Shown here in pieces: positions 12,055 through 22,419 of a DNA stretch of 64,000 nucleotides. A model generated the notes under the pieces. The model searched no databases and had not been told where the DNA came from. It worked only from the letters and a program-made list of their open reading frames with translations. The DNA comes from Rapana venosa. Taxonomy: Eukaryota > Mollusca > Gastropoda > Neogastropoda > Muricidae. Where the stretch lies: NCBI GenBank assembly GCA_028751875.1, contig CM054141.1, positions 45,086,212 to 45,150,211 on the forward strand, written 5' to 3'. Within the stretch, counting starts at the first letter, position 1. Each line of letters opens with the position of its first letter. The translations under genes were made by a program, and so were the position numbers.

Positions 12055-12260
12055 TCTCCTTTCAAAACACCATTGCCCCAGGCAGAATGGTAGCCGTTGG
12101 CTAACTTCGATCAGCCGTGGAGGGTGCCCAGAATATTCAATCGTAATTTCCGGTAGAAAGCCTGCACCCCCTCCCCCCCCCCCCCCCTCCTCCGGCAAAT
12201 ATTGCCACCCATGGCGCGATCTGGATTTACACCTCTCTGATTTATTCCTCGTGGTGTTTT
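12055..12260 (+). repeat. High-identity island I4 with poly-C insertion
   Basis: It matches the reverse complement of 34395-34565 at about 93%. Within it this copy has a poly-C tract at 12171-12187 that the partner lacks. Shared landmark: ATTCAATCGTAATTTCCGG at 12137. Confidence 0.65.
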
Positions 12261-12299
12261 TCGTTGTGTACCATACTTTCCCCATCTGTAAGAGTAACA

Positions 12300-12302
<3 letters not shown>

Positions 12303-12350
<48 letters not shown>
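12303..12350 (+). repeat. CAG trinucleotide repeat
   Basis: About 16 AGC units. The same site in the inverted partner has a longer CTG/TTG tract (34208-34348). The serine-, alanine- or glutamine-like frames through it are short and not conserved outside the repeat. Confidence 0.95.
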
Positions 12351-13096
12351 ATTGTCCGAATTAAAGGACAATCCACCAGGTCAAATCAATATACAGGCCT
12401 GACAGTGCATTAAGGCCTCTTGTGTAAGATCCAGCAAGCACGTAAAAATCCCCAGTTTATGTCAACGTTACCATGTTCCCCAAAAATGAAAATGCCCACC
12501 ATGCACCCAACGTTTCAACAGCGCTTCAAAGCCATGTCAGTGTCATTCTTGCCTATGCACTACGATATGCCAATTCTATCAATAATCAAACAGTGCCTCA
12601 TTCCTACCAACATTCAACACTCATGCCACTTCCATAAATATCGTGACTGGCTGTCAAACCCTTTCCAAGAGATTGCTTTGGTTTCACTTTTTCACTGCTC
12701 ATTTAGTTAGCGGTGGGACCAAAGAACTATAGCGTAACATTTGACAAACAAGGTAGTTTAGTTTGTGGGATTTGTTTAATCTACAACGTGGTCACATTAA
12801 GAAACAATTAAAACAAACCCTGCTTTAGCTTCTTGAAAAGAAAACAAATCAAAAGCAAACTGGTGTGCAAAAAGAGAGAAAACAAAAGAAAGAGAAGAAA
12901 TGTGTGGCAGAACAAAAAGAAGATAATAATATCGAGCATGTTACAGTAGTGTTCAATGATTGTGGTACAGTCATTTGAAAATGAAACAAAACACCCCAGT
13001 TTACTGGAGTGACACAGATTACTCAACCAAGTGAATGACGATCACATAGAAAGGGGGAGAGGGTGCGAATAAGGATGAGAAACGTAGATGGGTGGG

Positions 13097-13114
13097 TGGG
13101 GGGGGGGGGGGGGG
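13097..13114 (+). repeat. Poly-G tract
   Basis: Homopolymer within the inverted duplication; the partner has C-rich sequence near 33011-33025. Confidence 0.9.
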
Positions 13115-13745
13115 AGCACTTTGCCTGATTTGTGCGAAGTTCTGTAGCCCTTTGTTCACAGCTTTCCACCCCACACTTAAAATTGTATAACTGACCTCTG
13201 GGTTTATGGGAGTGTTTTCATGTCAGGTGATTAGCCCAGAATGCTACCATGAATTATTGACTCTTGTTTGTCAGATACCAGAAAATTGCATATAGAGTTG
13301 AGGTTAACTGTAGTTTGTCACTTTGTCACCATTAGCGTCAATGTGTGTGCGCGCTAGTAGTCAGTCAGTCATTATGTCAGTTAAGGTACTTAATGAGACT
13401 GGGTCTAAGTCCCTCACTCCTGCCTTTGCTATAAACAATTAACATATTCTGCAACATTCTCAACTCTCTTTCATTTTACGTAGTTTTGGTTTATTTATAA
13501 TATTTTAGTTCACCACGGTTCATTTTCTTTCATGATTGTTTCTTATACCACTATGGTTTCAGATTTTGATACAGATTTACTTGTATAGATTTTCGATTTA
13601 GAGGATAAATATAGACCTTGAGTTGCCAGACATTAGTGCACAAACATTAAACGTTGTTTGTTTGTTTTAAAGTTAACTGTTTTAGGAAAACTTGGTATTG
13701 CTGTGTAAATTGATGTTAAATCATGGGTTTTTAACTCACACCGCG

Positions 13746-13995
13746 CCCAGAATGAGCCAAGAACGACTCCACTCTCCCCAAAAGTCCTTCGGATGAGACT
13801 ATAAACCGAGGCCCCGTGTGCGAACGCACGCAGAACATCTTGCGCACACGTTAAATCCTGGTCCGTTTTTCAAAAGAGTAGGCTATTGTGTCCCGGTGGG
13901 ACCAGATGACAGAATTTAGAAAACCGCATACACATGGGGACTGGATGTTTAAAAAAACACATGTATGCTTATTCCATTATCCTCGATATGGAAGA
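13746..13995 (+). mobile_element. SINE family A, 5'-truncated
   Basis: It starts in the linker (CGACTCCACTCTCCCC near 13764), continues through the body (CCTTCGGATGAGACTATAAA at 13786) and ends with the family A tail (GGGGACTGGATG, TTATTCCATTATCCTCGATA at 13971). The tRNA head is absent. It inserted in the left arm of duplication 1 only. Confidence 0.85.
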
Positions 13996-14103
13996 ACAAA
14001 TAAGAAAAAAAAAACACAAAGTAAAAGATATAAAGCGTATAGGTACTTCAGACACGCAATGACATCAAGCAAAACAATGAGGCTAATCAAATAAATGTCT
14101 TCC

Positions 14104-14400
14104 ACAGGGGACGGGATAGCTCAGTGGTCGGAGCACTCGCTTTCCCCCAGCCAAGCTAAGCAGCGTCGAGCGTGGTTATAATTTGGATAGATGACCATTT
14201 GCGCACCTTGGCTTTAGTACAGTCTCCCAGTTCACCCAGCTGTAAATGGGTACCTGCCTCTTTAGCGTCAGGGAAGGTAGAGCAGCGACGGCGAGATCGG
14301 CGCCGCCCTCAGTATGCTGGCCCCTAGAGAAGTGAGGTCTCTGACGCCTCCGCTCCCCTACGACCTTACAGGTTATGGGAAACCCGTCCATTGCGAACGA
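14104..14400 (+). mobile_element. SINE family C, copy 1
   Basis: The tRNA-like head reads GGGATAGCTCAGTGGTCGG (A box at 14113). The body contains CACCCAGCTGTAAATGGGTA (14234), then AGAGAAGTGAGGTCTCTGAC near 14326. It aligns along its length with the reverse complement of 52325-52607. The type is familiar from molluscan and other invertebrate genomes, but I cannot name it. Confidence 0.8.
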
Positions 14401-14549
14401 ATCAACTTTTGAATAGACTCAGACAATTGTGATAATGCAGTCTTTTTAGACCAAAGTAAAAGGGAGAGTGTTGATTTTCGAGCAACTTTTAATGAATATA
14501 AGAGAATAAGAAAGCAACTAAAATGATTAAGTAAAACCAATCAGAGTGC

Positions 14550-14725
14550 ACAGAACATTTGGCATAATCTGGGCAGAAAGATGCGTTGTACCATATCAAA
14601 GTGACATAACTTCTAGAAGTTTGTGGTACTTACTCAAAATATTTACGTTGTTCCGCCATAAATTCAACATATCATTTGGTGAAGAAACAAATCTGAAAAA
14701 ATCAAAACAACAAAAACGAAAATTT
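14550..14725 (+). repeat. Inverted-duplication block
   Basis: It aligns with the reverse complement of 30880-31045. Shared: ATTCTGGGCA/AATCTGGGCA, TTCTAGAA, and CTCAAAAT.TTTAC followed by TGTTCC. This proves the duplication continues between the SINE insertions. Confidence 0.65.
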
Positions 14726-14774
14726 AATCCTGTTTAGCGATGTTCACTGATGTGAAGTCTTATTTATTTTATAT

Positions 14775-14995
14775 TTTATATTATTCTTTTATATCGAGGA
14801 TAATGGAATAAGCACTTATGTGCTTTTTTACATCCAGTCCCCGTGTGTATGCGGTTTTGTGAATTCTGTCATATGTTCCCACCGGCACTCAATGGCCTAC
14901 TCTTACGAAAAGCGGAAATGGATTTAACGTGTACGCAAGGTGTTCTGCGTGCGTTCGCACACGGGGCCTCGGTTTGTAGTCTCATCCGAAGTCTT
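14775..14995 (-). mobile_element. SINE family A, 3' part
   Basis: On the minus strand it runs from the body motif (GACTACAAACCGAGGCCCCG) through to the tail ending in AT-rich sequence at 14775. The head is missing. Left arm only. Confidence 0.85.
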
Positions 14996-14999
14996 GATT

Positions 15000-15500
15000 T
15001 TTATGTAAACAAGCACAGTAACGATGTTAGGATATTCTTACGATTTCTTTTAAATTAAGCAATGTATCCAAGATACTTCCGGAGGGACAATATTCATCGT
15101 CTTTCACTTGGAGTGTACAGAAGTGACCAAAATCCAAGACAACAGACTTTATTCCCCGGGAACTCGAATTTCAAGGGGGAGTTTCTTTTCATTCTTATGT
15201 GTTGCGCAAATGTGTGTCTGGTCGAGCACAACACAAAAGTTGCATAAGAGTTTGCGTTAGGTTTTTGTGTGTGTTTTCCTCTTTTTCCAATAGCTTCAGT
15301 TTAGCCCTGCCATTGATGATGAATGAGCTTCTTTCACCCAGACCATTTGGTTTCCTAATCCATCCTTTCAGCTTCCCAACTCGCCATCAGTCATCTTTTC
15401 GCATGCACATCCCAAGCCATGCGTGCAAATTTGCATTCCCTGTTTCAGTCTTTCAATGCTAGGAAGAAAATGCACAGGTGCGGACACACATGCATGCGGA
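15000..15500 (+). repeat. Innermost block of inverted duplication 1, left side
   Basis: It aligns with the reverse complement of about 30200-30700; 15340-15445 and 30270-30400 are close (about 85%). Landmark: CATCCCAAGCCATGCGTGCA at 15406. Homology fades in the CA/CG tract at 15500-15600. Confidence 0.7.
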
Positions 15501-15780
15501 TAGATACATCTGTATATGCATACGTGTAGGTGGATGCACAAACACACACTGGCACACAAGACAGACAGACGGGCGCATGCATATACGTATGCGCAGGCAC
15601 GCGCACACGAGCGCACGCATGCACGCACACACGTGCGCGTGCACACGCACACAAACACATACACGCATGCACACAAATACAATAGTTATATACACATATG
15701 TGCATAAAAATAGATGACAGACAGCCTCCAGTCTGTGCTTCTGTCTGTTGTGTGTGTGTGTGTGTGTGTGTGTGTCGCAT

Positions 15781-15872
<92 letters not shown>

Positions 15873-16001
15873 GGTGGTTATGATGTTACACTTATCTACC
15901 TCTGTAATCCCGACAGTATCGGTAGTCACGTTATTTTTGTGATTAGATTTTAAATCTTGCTGACTATATTTGTGCTTAGATTTGATCCGGGTATGTGCAC
16001 G

Positions 16002-16084
<83 letters not shown>

Positions 16085-16108
16085 AACACACACACACCTA
16101 AACACACA

Positions 16109-16170
<62 letters not shown>

Positions 16171-16228
16171 AACACACACACCTAAACACACACACACACA
16201 CACACACACTCTCTCTCTCTCTCTCTCT

Positions 16229-16278
<50 letters not shown>

Positions 16279-16461
16279 TTCTCGCTATTCTGACATGATG
16301 GTTATGACATGTGTCTATTATCTTGTATGTGAGGAAATGTCATGCGAATGGATATGTATCCAGGATGTGTGTGTGTGTGTGATGTGTGTGAGTGTGTATG
16401 TGTGTGAGAGAGTGGGTATGTGTGTGTGGTGTGCGTGCGTGCGTGCGTGTCTATGCGTGCG

Positions 16462-16504
<43 letters not shown>

Positions 16505-16510
16505 CGCACT
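15460..16510. repeat. Large CA/TG and CT microsatellite cluster
   Basis: Degenerate CA/CG at 15480-15690, TG at 15750-15868, a non-repetitive gap at 15870-15995, CA at 16003-16208 interrupted by four CCTAAA units (16081, 16097, 16167, 16181), CT at 16209-16276, and TG/CG at 16365-16505. Confidence 0.95.
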
Positions 16511-16985
16511 CGTATTTATCCTGGACTTTTGGGGGAGTGTTGTTTATTTAGGGGAGGGGGTGTTGGGAAGGGGAGTTTTTTCTTGTTTAATTGGTTTTGT
16601 TTATTCATTTGATTTTTGATTTCTTGATTTTTTGAATTATTGAATGGGAGATTGAGTGAAATATTTAATTGTTATTTGAAATCATCTTGTTTATTGATTA
16701 ATTGATTTATTCATGCTTGTTTTCAATTTTTCCCCATGAGGGCCTGGTGTAAAGAAGCCTCTGCTTATCCATTTACCCTCATTAAAATATTCGAGTTCGA
16801 GTTCTCTCTCTCTCTCTAGCTCTCTCTGTGTCCCCTTCCCTCATCCATATTTGTACAGGTATGGTTCTGTTTCAATAACCCACCAAATGCTGACATGAAT
16901 TACTGGATCTGTAATATGTATATTTGAAATTAAGGCACTGGCTATTCTGTACTTGAAGCTAACCTGGGAAATTATTAGTTTTCCC
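16511..16985. other. T-rich unique sequence
   Basis: TTGATT-rich sequence and a short CT run (16804-16826). Nothing else recognised. Confidence 0.5.
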
Positions 16986-16989
16986 ACTT

Positions 16990-17095
16990 TTAATTCACCA
17001 GGCACCACGGCCAAGATTCAAACCCACAGCATTATGAGCGCGTGGGGTTGAAGTCAAATGGTCCTAACCTCTCGGCTTTAGCACATGTCTCTTGA
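16990..17095 (-). mobile_element. Possible tRNA-like SINE head
   Basis: Read on the minus strand, AGCCGAGAGGTTAGGAC resembles an A box and GGGTTTGAATCTTGG a B box about 45 bases on. No second copy in the window was found to prove it is a repeat. Confidence 0.4.
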
Positions 17096-17159
17096 TAACA
17101 CTCCATTTAAAAGAGAAGTCCATTAAAACAATGCTTGTGCGTATCCTTTCTCTTTTTTT

Positions 17160-17190
17160 CTTAATTGGTAGGGGGGTGGGGGGGGGGGGG
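17160..17190 (+). repeat. Poly-G-rich tract
   Basis: Low-complexity G run. Confidence 0.85.
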
Positions 17191-17339
17191 GTGAGGGGAC
17201 GGGAGAGATCTCGAGTGATGATGAAATTTAATTTGGATTTTGTAATGCATACGTATACAAGAAAGTTTAAGATCTAGTATACTATCTGTAATTCTGTTCA
17301 GAGGAATTATCATTTATGTCAATGGAACTTAAGCTGTAG

Positions 17340-17430
17340 GATAGTACATGTGCATGCATGATTACATGCACACACACATACACACAAGCATGCACACACA
17401 TACACACACACAAACACGCGCACATACACA
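17340..17430. repeat. Degenerate CA/TG repeat
   Basis: Interrupted CA repeat immediately outside the duplication 2 block. Confidence 0.8.
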
Positions 17431-17459
17431 CACATGTACACGGATGAAGACACAGAGTA

Positions 17460-18350
17460 TAAATCACAGACACAGGCAAAGACAGTGACTGAGAAAGATG
17501 GAGAGACTGGAAAAAACAGGGTGGATCATCAATCATGGGTATTTAGGACACCTTAAATGCTAGTCATTACCACTTACCACCCAACTACTCCACAAGATAA
17601 CAATCAGAAACTCACCAGACATGTCACACAAGCTTTACACACACTCCAGGACATTGAATCAAACCACCAGAAAACAAAATAATGAAAAAAACCAGCCTTT
17701 AAGCTGGGCATTGTCGGTAGCCGTCATTTGATGTAACCCAGTCGAGAAACCTAAGACAGGCAGGGAGGTGGTATTGCTGATAGCCAATCACAGGCTGTGT
17801 CTTTGGGTACAAAGCATGACGAAGCGATGAACAGCTTCCGGTCTCGTGCAGTCAGGCGCAGCGTCCTTTGCCTTCCACAGGCACCATGACGAATGGAGCT
17901 TGGGCTGTTGTTTACCCTGCGTGCTGGAATTTAGGAAGGTCCTCCACTGGCACTTTGGCAATTTTCCTAAGCAGGCTTTTCCTGTTTGTAATGCAGTCTC
18001 AGGTAGGGGGTAAGAAGGATCTTGGCTAACAAGAGATAATGAATTTATCAGGATGGCTTTTGTGCCAATCCAGGTTCTTGAGTGTGTGCCATTTAAGGTT
18101 GTTATATATGCCAGTTGTCCAGGTTATCATGTTCTTGAAATGTTCTGTTGTCCTGTTGTTGTTGTTGCTGTTGTTGGGTGTTTCACAATATAACACCCTG
18201 GGGGACCATCCATACTATGCACTCTGTCTCACTCATCACAAATGGGAGTCACTGTGAGATGATCGTACAGACACACTGGATGAGAAGCTTGCATGTACAA
18301 TTAATAGACACCCATTTTCTGGCTTCAGAGGATTTTTTATTTCTAGAATG
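17460..18350 (+). repeat. Inverted duplication 2, block 1, left copy
   Basis: It aligns with the reverse complement of 55250-56180 from end to end. It includes the near-identical island at 17700-17990 and, at 18100-18350, a minus-strand copy of family E. Confidence 0.8.
17700..17990 (+). repeat. High-identity island I5
   Basis: It matches the reverse complement of 55640-55945 at about 97% by eye, while flanks such as 17540-17690 look about 75%. A 1-bp length difference (GAGCTTGGGCTG here against GAGCTGGGCTG there) breaks any common frame, so protein coding is unlikely. Both copies contain GCCAATCACAG, a CCAAT-like element. Confidence 0.7.
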
Positions 18351-18369
18351 TGATATGGGTGTGTATTGT

Positions 18370-18525
18370 TTTTGTGTGTCTGTTTCTGTCTGTTTACATG
18401 TCTGTGCGTTTGTATGCATAGGTGCGCACACGCATGCGTGGGCACATTCGTGTGTGTATGTTTTTTGCGTGCGTAGGAGCAATCGTGTGTGTGTGTGTGT
18501 CTGTGTCTGTGTGTGTGTGTGTGTT
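18370..18525 (+). repeat. Degenerate TG repeat
   Basis: TG-rich run with interruptions; a family A SINE follows. Confidence 0.85.
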
Positions 18526-18529
18526 TTAT

Positions 18530-18722
18530 TTATTTATTTTATTTTATTCTTTTATATCGAAGATAATGGAATAAGCACGTATGTGCTTTTTTACATCCAG
18601 TCCCCGTGTGTATGCGGTTTTGTGAATTCTTTCAACTGCTCCCACCGGCACACAATGGCCTACTCATAAGAAAAGCGGAACAGGATTTAACGTGTGCGCA
18701 AGATGTTCTGCGTGCGTTCGCA

Positions 18723-18728
<6 letters not shown>
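18530..18728 (-). mobile_element. SINE family A, body replaced by TG microsatellite
   Basis: Tail and 3' body are clear on the minus strand (the antisense string GTTCTGCGTGCGTTCGCACACG is at 18707-18728). At the last CACACG the expected next bases are replaced by a long TG run. Confidence 0.85.
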
Positions 18729-18788
<60 letters not shown>

Positions 18789-18793
18789 TGTGC

Positions 18794-18858
<65 letters not shown>

Positions 18859-18885
18859 GGTGGGTGGGTGAGGGAGAGAGAGAGA
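18727..18885 (+). repeat. TG microsatellite with GGGT and GA ends
   Basis: TG run 18727-18850, (GGGT)n 18849-18869, GA run 18874-18886. It grows directly out of the SINE body. Confidence 0.95.
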
Positions 18886-18889
18886 GAAT

Positions 18890-19590
18890 AATGTGAAAAT
18901 TTTTAAATCAAAAAAACCAAAACATTTTAACTCAGATTTTAAAGATACAGTAGCATTGACTTAGAGACGACAGATGCAAATCGTAGGCCTTTTAAATGAC
19001 CAGGAATTATCATCATAATTATTTTGGTCAATTTTCCGCGTGACTGAGCATCCTAATTGCTACATGGACATATCAAATTATTATGGGATTTGTTGTTTTT
19101 TCTATGATGGGCAATCTGTGTGTGTGTGCGTGCGTGCGTGTGTGCGTGTGTGTGTGTTTGTATGTGTGTTTGTGTGCGTGTGTGGTCAAACAAAACCTAA
19201 AGAAAAGTGTTGCTAGAAATTGTTTGCTTGTATTTGCCAATTGTGCCTTTGTTATTATCAGAATCGTGTTGGTTCTCCTTAAACAGATATTCAACCATGT
19301 ATTTTTCTCTTTCCCTTAGTTTTCGTCATCTAGTTACGGACTGCGGGTATTTGTCCATATTTAAACGCTGACAGAGGCAATTCACCTTACTCGCTTTGAA
19401 CGAATTTGCATTGTTTGGGTGCTTGGAAGTTGTAGCCAGCATGTTCTTCTGAATTATTTGTTTTCAGCCAACAAAAGCAGTGTTTGTTTAGACTGTCACT
19501 CTTTCTTCTGGCCAGGCGAAAAACGTGGTCTGTTGTTGATGTGAACAGTTTGCAAAAAAACTACATTGAAATGGTTTTCTGCCTAGAAAT
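18890..19590. other. Unique sequence
   Basis: Only a degenerate TG repeat (19120-19182) is recognisable. Confidence 0.45.
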
Positions 19591-19835
19591 GTTGTGTTGA
19601 GGTTGTCTTCAGCCACGACAAGATCTAACCATTACGATTCATTGTCTCTGTTAAATGATAAAACAAATGATCTGAAGTCGGTGTATGATTGCTTATTGTG
19701 GCAAAGTGGTAGCATGCAAACATGCACACTTCTCATTTTGTGTATACATACTGTGTTACAGTAATTCCTAGATGGGATGAGGCAGATAAAAGTGCATATT
19801 ATTCTGACTGACCCTCAGGGTGTTAGGCTAGGTTA
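19590..19835 (+). repeat. Family E repeat, copy 1
   Basis: It shares TTGTCTTCAGCCACGAC, then TCTGAAGTCGG, GCACACTTCTC and CCCTCAGGGTGTTAGGCTAGG-type blocks in order with 26320-26580. It is more weakly related to 55250-55560 and to the minus strand of 18100-18350. Confidence 0.55.
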
Positions 19836-19907
19836 CACAATGATACTGTTTCCCAACTTAGGAGTACGGATATTACACTTTCTGTTCAGGGGGAAAATTT
19901 GTTCGTT

Positions 19908-19967
19908 TTTTTTAACAAGGTTCAGCGCTATATAAATTCCATATATTATTATTATTATTATTATTAG
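19908..19967 (+). mobile_element. Solo L2-like 3' tail
   Basis: TCAGCGCTATATAAATTCC followed by (ATT)n, the tail shared with SINE family B and with the 3' ends at 37652 and 56366. Poly-C follows at 19987-20004. Confidence 0.75.
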
Positions 19968-20199
19968 TGGTTTTCTTTGCTCCCCGCCCCCCCCCCCCCC
20001 CCTGTTCATTGTTATTACAATGTCTGTGTATTTTCTCTTTTGTGCACGCGCGCGCGTAAGGATTCTAGCCATACCATAACTACATAATACCTTCAACACA
20101 AATAGCGTCCTGTGCACATTAAAAGATATTAAGCTTTGTAACAAAAAAACCCAGTGCACACGCACAGTTATGCGCGCATGCATGCATGCACACACAAGC

Positions 20200-20345
20200 A
20201 CACACAAATACAGACAGAAAGACATAAAAAAAAACCCACACACACACACACTCACACACTACGTCCGGTTCCGGTTTGTTAGGGGTTTTGTACCATTGTC
20301 ATACACACACACACACACACACACGCACGCACGCACGCACGCGCA
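20200..20345. repeat. CA/CG microsatellites
   Basis: CA at 20237-20257 and CA with ACGC units at 20302-20345. Confidence 0.9.
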
Positions 20346-20548
20346 CTCGCATACTAGTTCCACTTTGTTTGGGGTTTTGTGTGGTTATTATAGCAAAACG
20401 TGATTTCAAAGAAACGGCAAAACCATCCCCTAAACAACCCCCAAACAAAATAAGGACAATCATAAAGATATTGGTCATCAAATAGCCAGTGTCAACCGAA
20501 ACAGAACAGATAGTGTGCCTGTATGGCAGTGTCAGATATTGATGGATG

Positions 20549-21430
20549 ACACACTGCTGTTCTCTCAACCATAGTACAGGCCATGTACCTACACTGAAAC
20601 ACTTTCAGAGTGCACACTGCTGGTCTGTCAACCATAGCACAGGCCATGTACCTACACTGAAACGCTTTCAGAGTGCACAATGCTGTTCTGTCAACCATAG
20701 CACAGGCCATGTACCTACACTGAAACGCTTTCAGAGGCCACCCTACTGTTGTGTCAACCAAAGCACAGGCCATGTACCTACACTGAAACACTTTCAGAGG
20801 CCACCCTACTGTTGTGTCAACCAAAGCACAGACCATGTACCTACACTGAAACACTTTCACAGGCCACACTACTGTTTTGTTAACCCAGTCATAGGCCATG
20901 TACCTACACTGAAACACTTTCACAGGCCACACTACTGTTCTGTTAACCCAGTCATAGGCCATGTACCTACACTGAAACACTTTCACAGGCCACACTACTG
21001 TTCTGTTAACCCAGTTATAGGCCATGTACCTACACTGAAACACTTTCACAGGCCACACTACTGTTCTGTTAACCCAGTTATAGGCCATGTACCTACACTG
21101 AAACACTTTCACAGGCCACACTACTGTTCTGTTAACCCAGTTATAGGCCATGTACCTACACTGAAACACTTTCACAGGCCACACTACTGTTTTGTTAACC
21201 CAGTCATAGGCCATGTACCTACACTGAAACACTTTCACAGGCCACACTACTGTTCTGTTAACCCAGTCATAGGCCATGTACCTACACTGAAACACTTTCA
21301 CAGGCCACACTACTGTTCTGTTAACCCAGTCATAGGCCATGTACCTACACTGAAACACTTTCACAGGCCACACTACTGTTCTGTTAACCCAGTTATAGGC
21401 CATGTACCTACACTGAAACACTTTCAGAGG
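20549..21430 (+). repeat. 63-bp minisatellite, array 1 (14 units)
   Basis: The marker CCATGTACC recurs at 20581, 20644, 20707, 20770, 20833, 20896 and so on to 21400, exactly 63 bp apart. Units from 20896 on are almost identical; the first five are divergent. Because 63 is a multiple of 3, both strands stay open through the array: minus-strand frame 20492-21490 (332 codons) and plus-strand frame 20546-21487 (313 codons), each a 21-residue repeat. I regard these frames as a by-product of unit length. Confidence 0.95.
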
Positions 21431-21549
21431 ACACAGCACACAACGCTGCAGAATGTCTGGACTTGTCTTTTGAGGAGCGAAGCATGACACATTACCATGT
21501 GATCTATGATCAGATCATTTCGTAATATGGGTATTGTGTTTGCTCTTTG

Positions 21550-21625
21550 CTTGATTATTTGTTGTGTATGTGTGTCTGTATGATGTGTGTCTGTATGTGT
21601 GTTGGGGGTGGGGGTGGGGGTGCGC

Positions 21626-21682
<57 letters not shown>

Positions 21683-21690
21683 TGTGTTGT
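21550..21690 (+). repeat. TG microsatellite with G-rich start
   Basis: GGGGGT units at 21602-21620, then TG at 21627-21681. Confidence 0.95.
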
Positions 21691-22050
21691 GGGAGGGGAA
21701 TGGTGTTGATTCCCTGTGGCAGTATTTTTCTCTGTGTTAGTTTAAGGCGTTTTGCCTAAAAGGATGGGTTTGATGTTTTGCTTTGATGTGTGTGCGTATA
21801 TATTGTATGTATGTATGTATGTATGTATGTATGTATGTATGTATGTATGTATGTATGTATGTATGTATGTATGCATGTATGTATGTATGTGTGTGAGTGT
21901 TGTGTGTGTGTGTGTGTTGTGTGTGTGTGTGTGTGTGTTGTTGTTGTTGTGAGAGAGGGATGGTGTCAATTGCCTGTGGTAGTATTGTTCTCTTTGTTCC
22001 TTTAAGGGGGTTTGTCAAAGAGGATGGGTTGATGTAGTCCTTTGATGTGT
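21690..22050 (+). repeat. Direct repeat pair flanking a (TATG)n array
   Basis: 21690-21795 and 21945-22050 are direct copies (TGGTGT.GATT/AATT.CCTGTGG.AGTATT, then AAGGATGGGTT). Between them lie (TATG)n at 21806-21890 and TG/TTG runs. An inverted third copy is at 49960-50062. Confidence 0.8.
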
Positions 22051-22080
22051 GTGTGTGTGTGTGTGCTTGTGTGCGGTTTT

Positions 22081-22111
<31 letters not shown>

Positions 22112-22347
22112 GCGTACACGTGTGTGGTGTGTGTGTGTGTGTGTGTGTGTGCATACACGTGTGTGTTTATGTGTGTGTTTGTGTGTATGCATGCGTTTGT
22201 TTGTGTGTGCATGTGTGTGTGCCTGTGTTTTGTGTGTGTATTTGTGTGTATTATTTGTGTGTATGTTTGTATTACGTGTGTGCGTGCGTGTGTGTGTGTT
22301 TGTATGTGTGTTTGCGTGCCTTTGTGTATGTGTGCGTGTGTGTGCGA

Positions 22348-22396
<49 letters not shown>

Positions 22397-22415
22397 TGTG
22401 TGTGTGTATGTGTTT
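22040..22415 (+). repeat. Degenerate TG repeat
   Basis: About 370 bp of TG with TGTTTG, TGCG and TGTA variants. Long frames through it are artefacts. Confidence 0.9.
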
Positions 22416-22419
22416 GGGG

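Larger units (their letters stand above)
11160..13745 (+). repeat. Longest continuous block of inverted duplication 1
   Basis: It aligns almost without a break with the reverse complement of 32340-35520. Both copies hold a CAG/CTG repeat at the same place (12303-12350 and 34278-34348). Identity is uneven: about 70% at 11160-11560 and 12700-13740, about 95% in the two islands. The block stops exactly where a family A SINE inserted at about 13745. Confidence 0.8.
2880..15600 (+). repeat. Inverted duplication 1, left arm
   Basis: This arm aligns in reverse complement with 30150-41640. Matching blocks, always in order, are 2880-3720 with 40800-41640, 5160-5720 with 39290-39810, 6360-6640 with 38370-38620, 11160-13745 with 32340-35520, 14550-14725 with 30880-31045, and 15050-15590 with 30160-30700. 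Gaps are filled by arm-specific insertions. Identity judged by eye varies from about 65% to 95%. No reading frame is preserved across the blocks. Confidence 0.8.
20355..21800 (+). repeat. Inverted duplication 2, block 2, left copy (minisatellite plus flanks)
   Basis: Matches the reverse complement of 49950-51560. The unique left flank (20400-20548), the 63-bp array, the right flank (21430-21545) and the segment past the TG tract (21690-21795) all have partners in the same order. So a unit with its flanks was copied, not the array alone. Confidence 0.8.

Noticed and set aside
16081..16190. Interstitial telomere repeat
   Set aside because: CCTAAA embedded singly in CA repeats is not a TTAGGG/CCCTAA array.
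20549..21430. CRISPR-like array
   Set aside because: Units are contiguous 63-bp tandem copies without variable spacers, and the DNA is eukaryotic.
20492..21490. 332-codon frame (and 313 codons on the other strand) as a genuine gene
   Set aside because: It is the translation of a 63-bp minisatellite open on both strands. No signal, domain or start context is present, and the inverted copy at 50.4-51.3 kb behaves the same way.
21752..21952. YVCM/MYVC repeat peptide
   Set aside because: Translation of a (TATG)n array.
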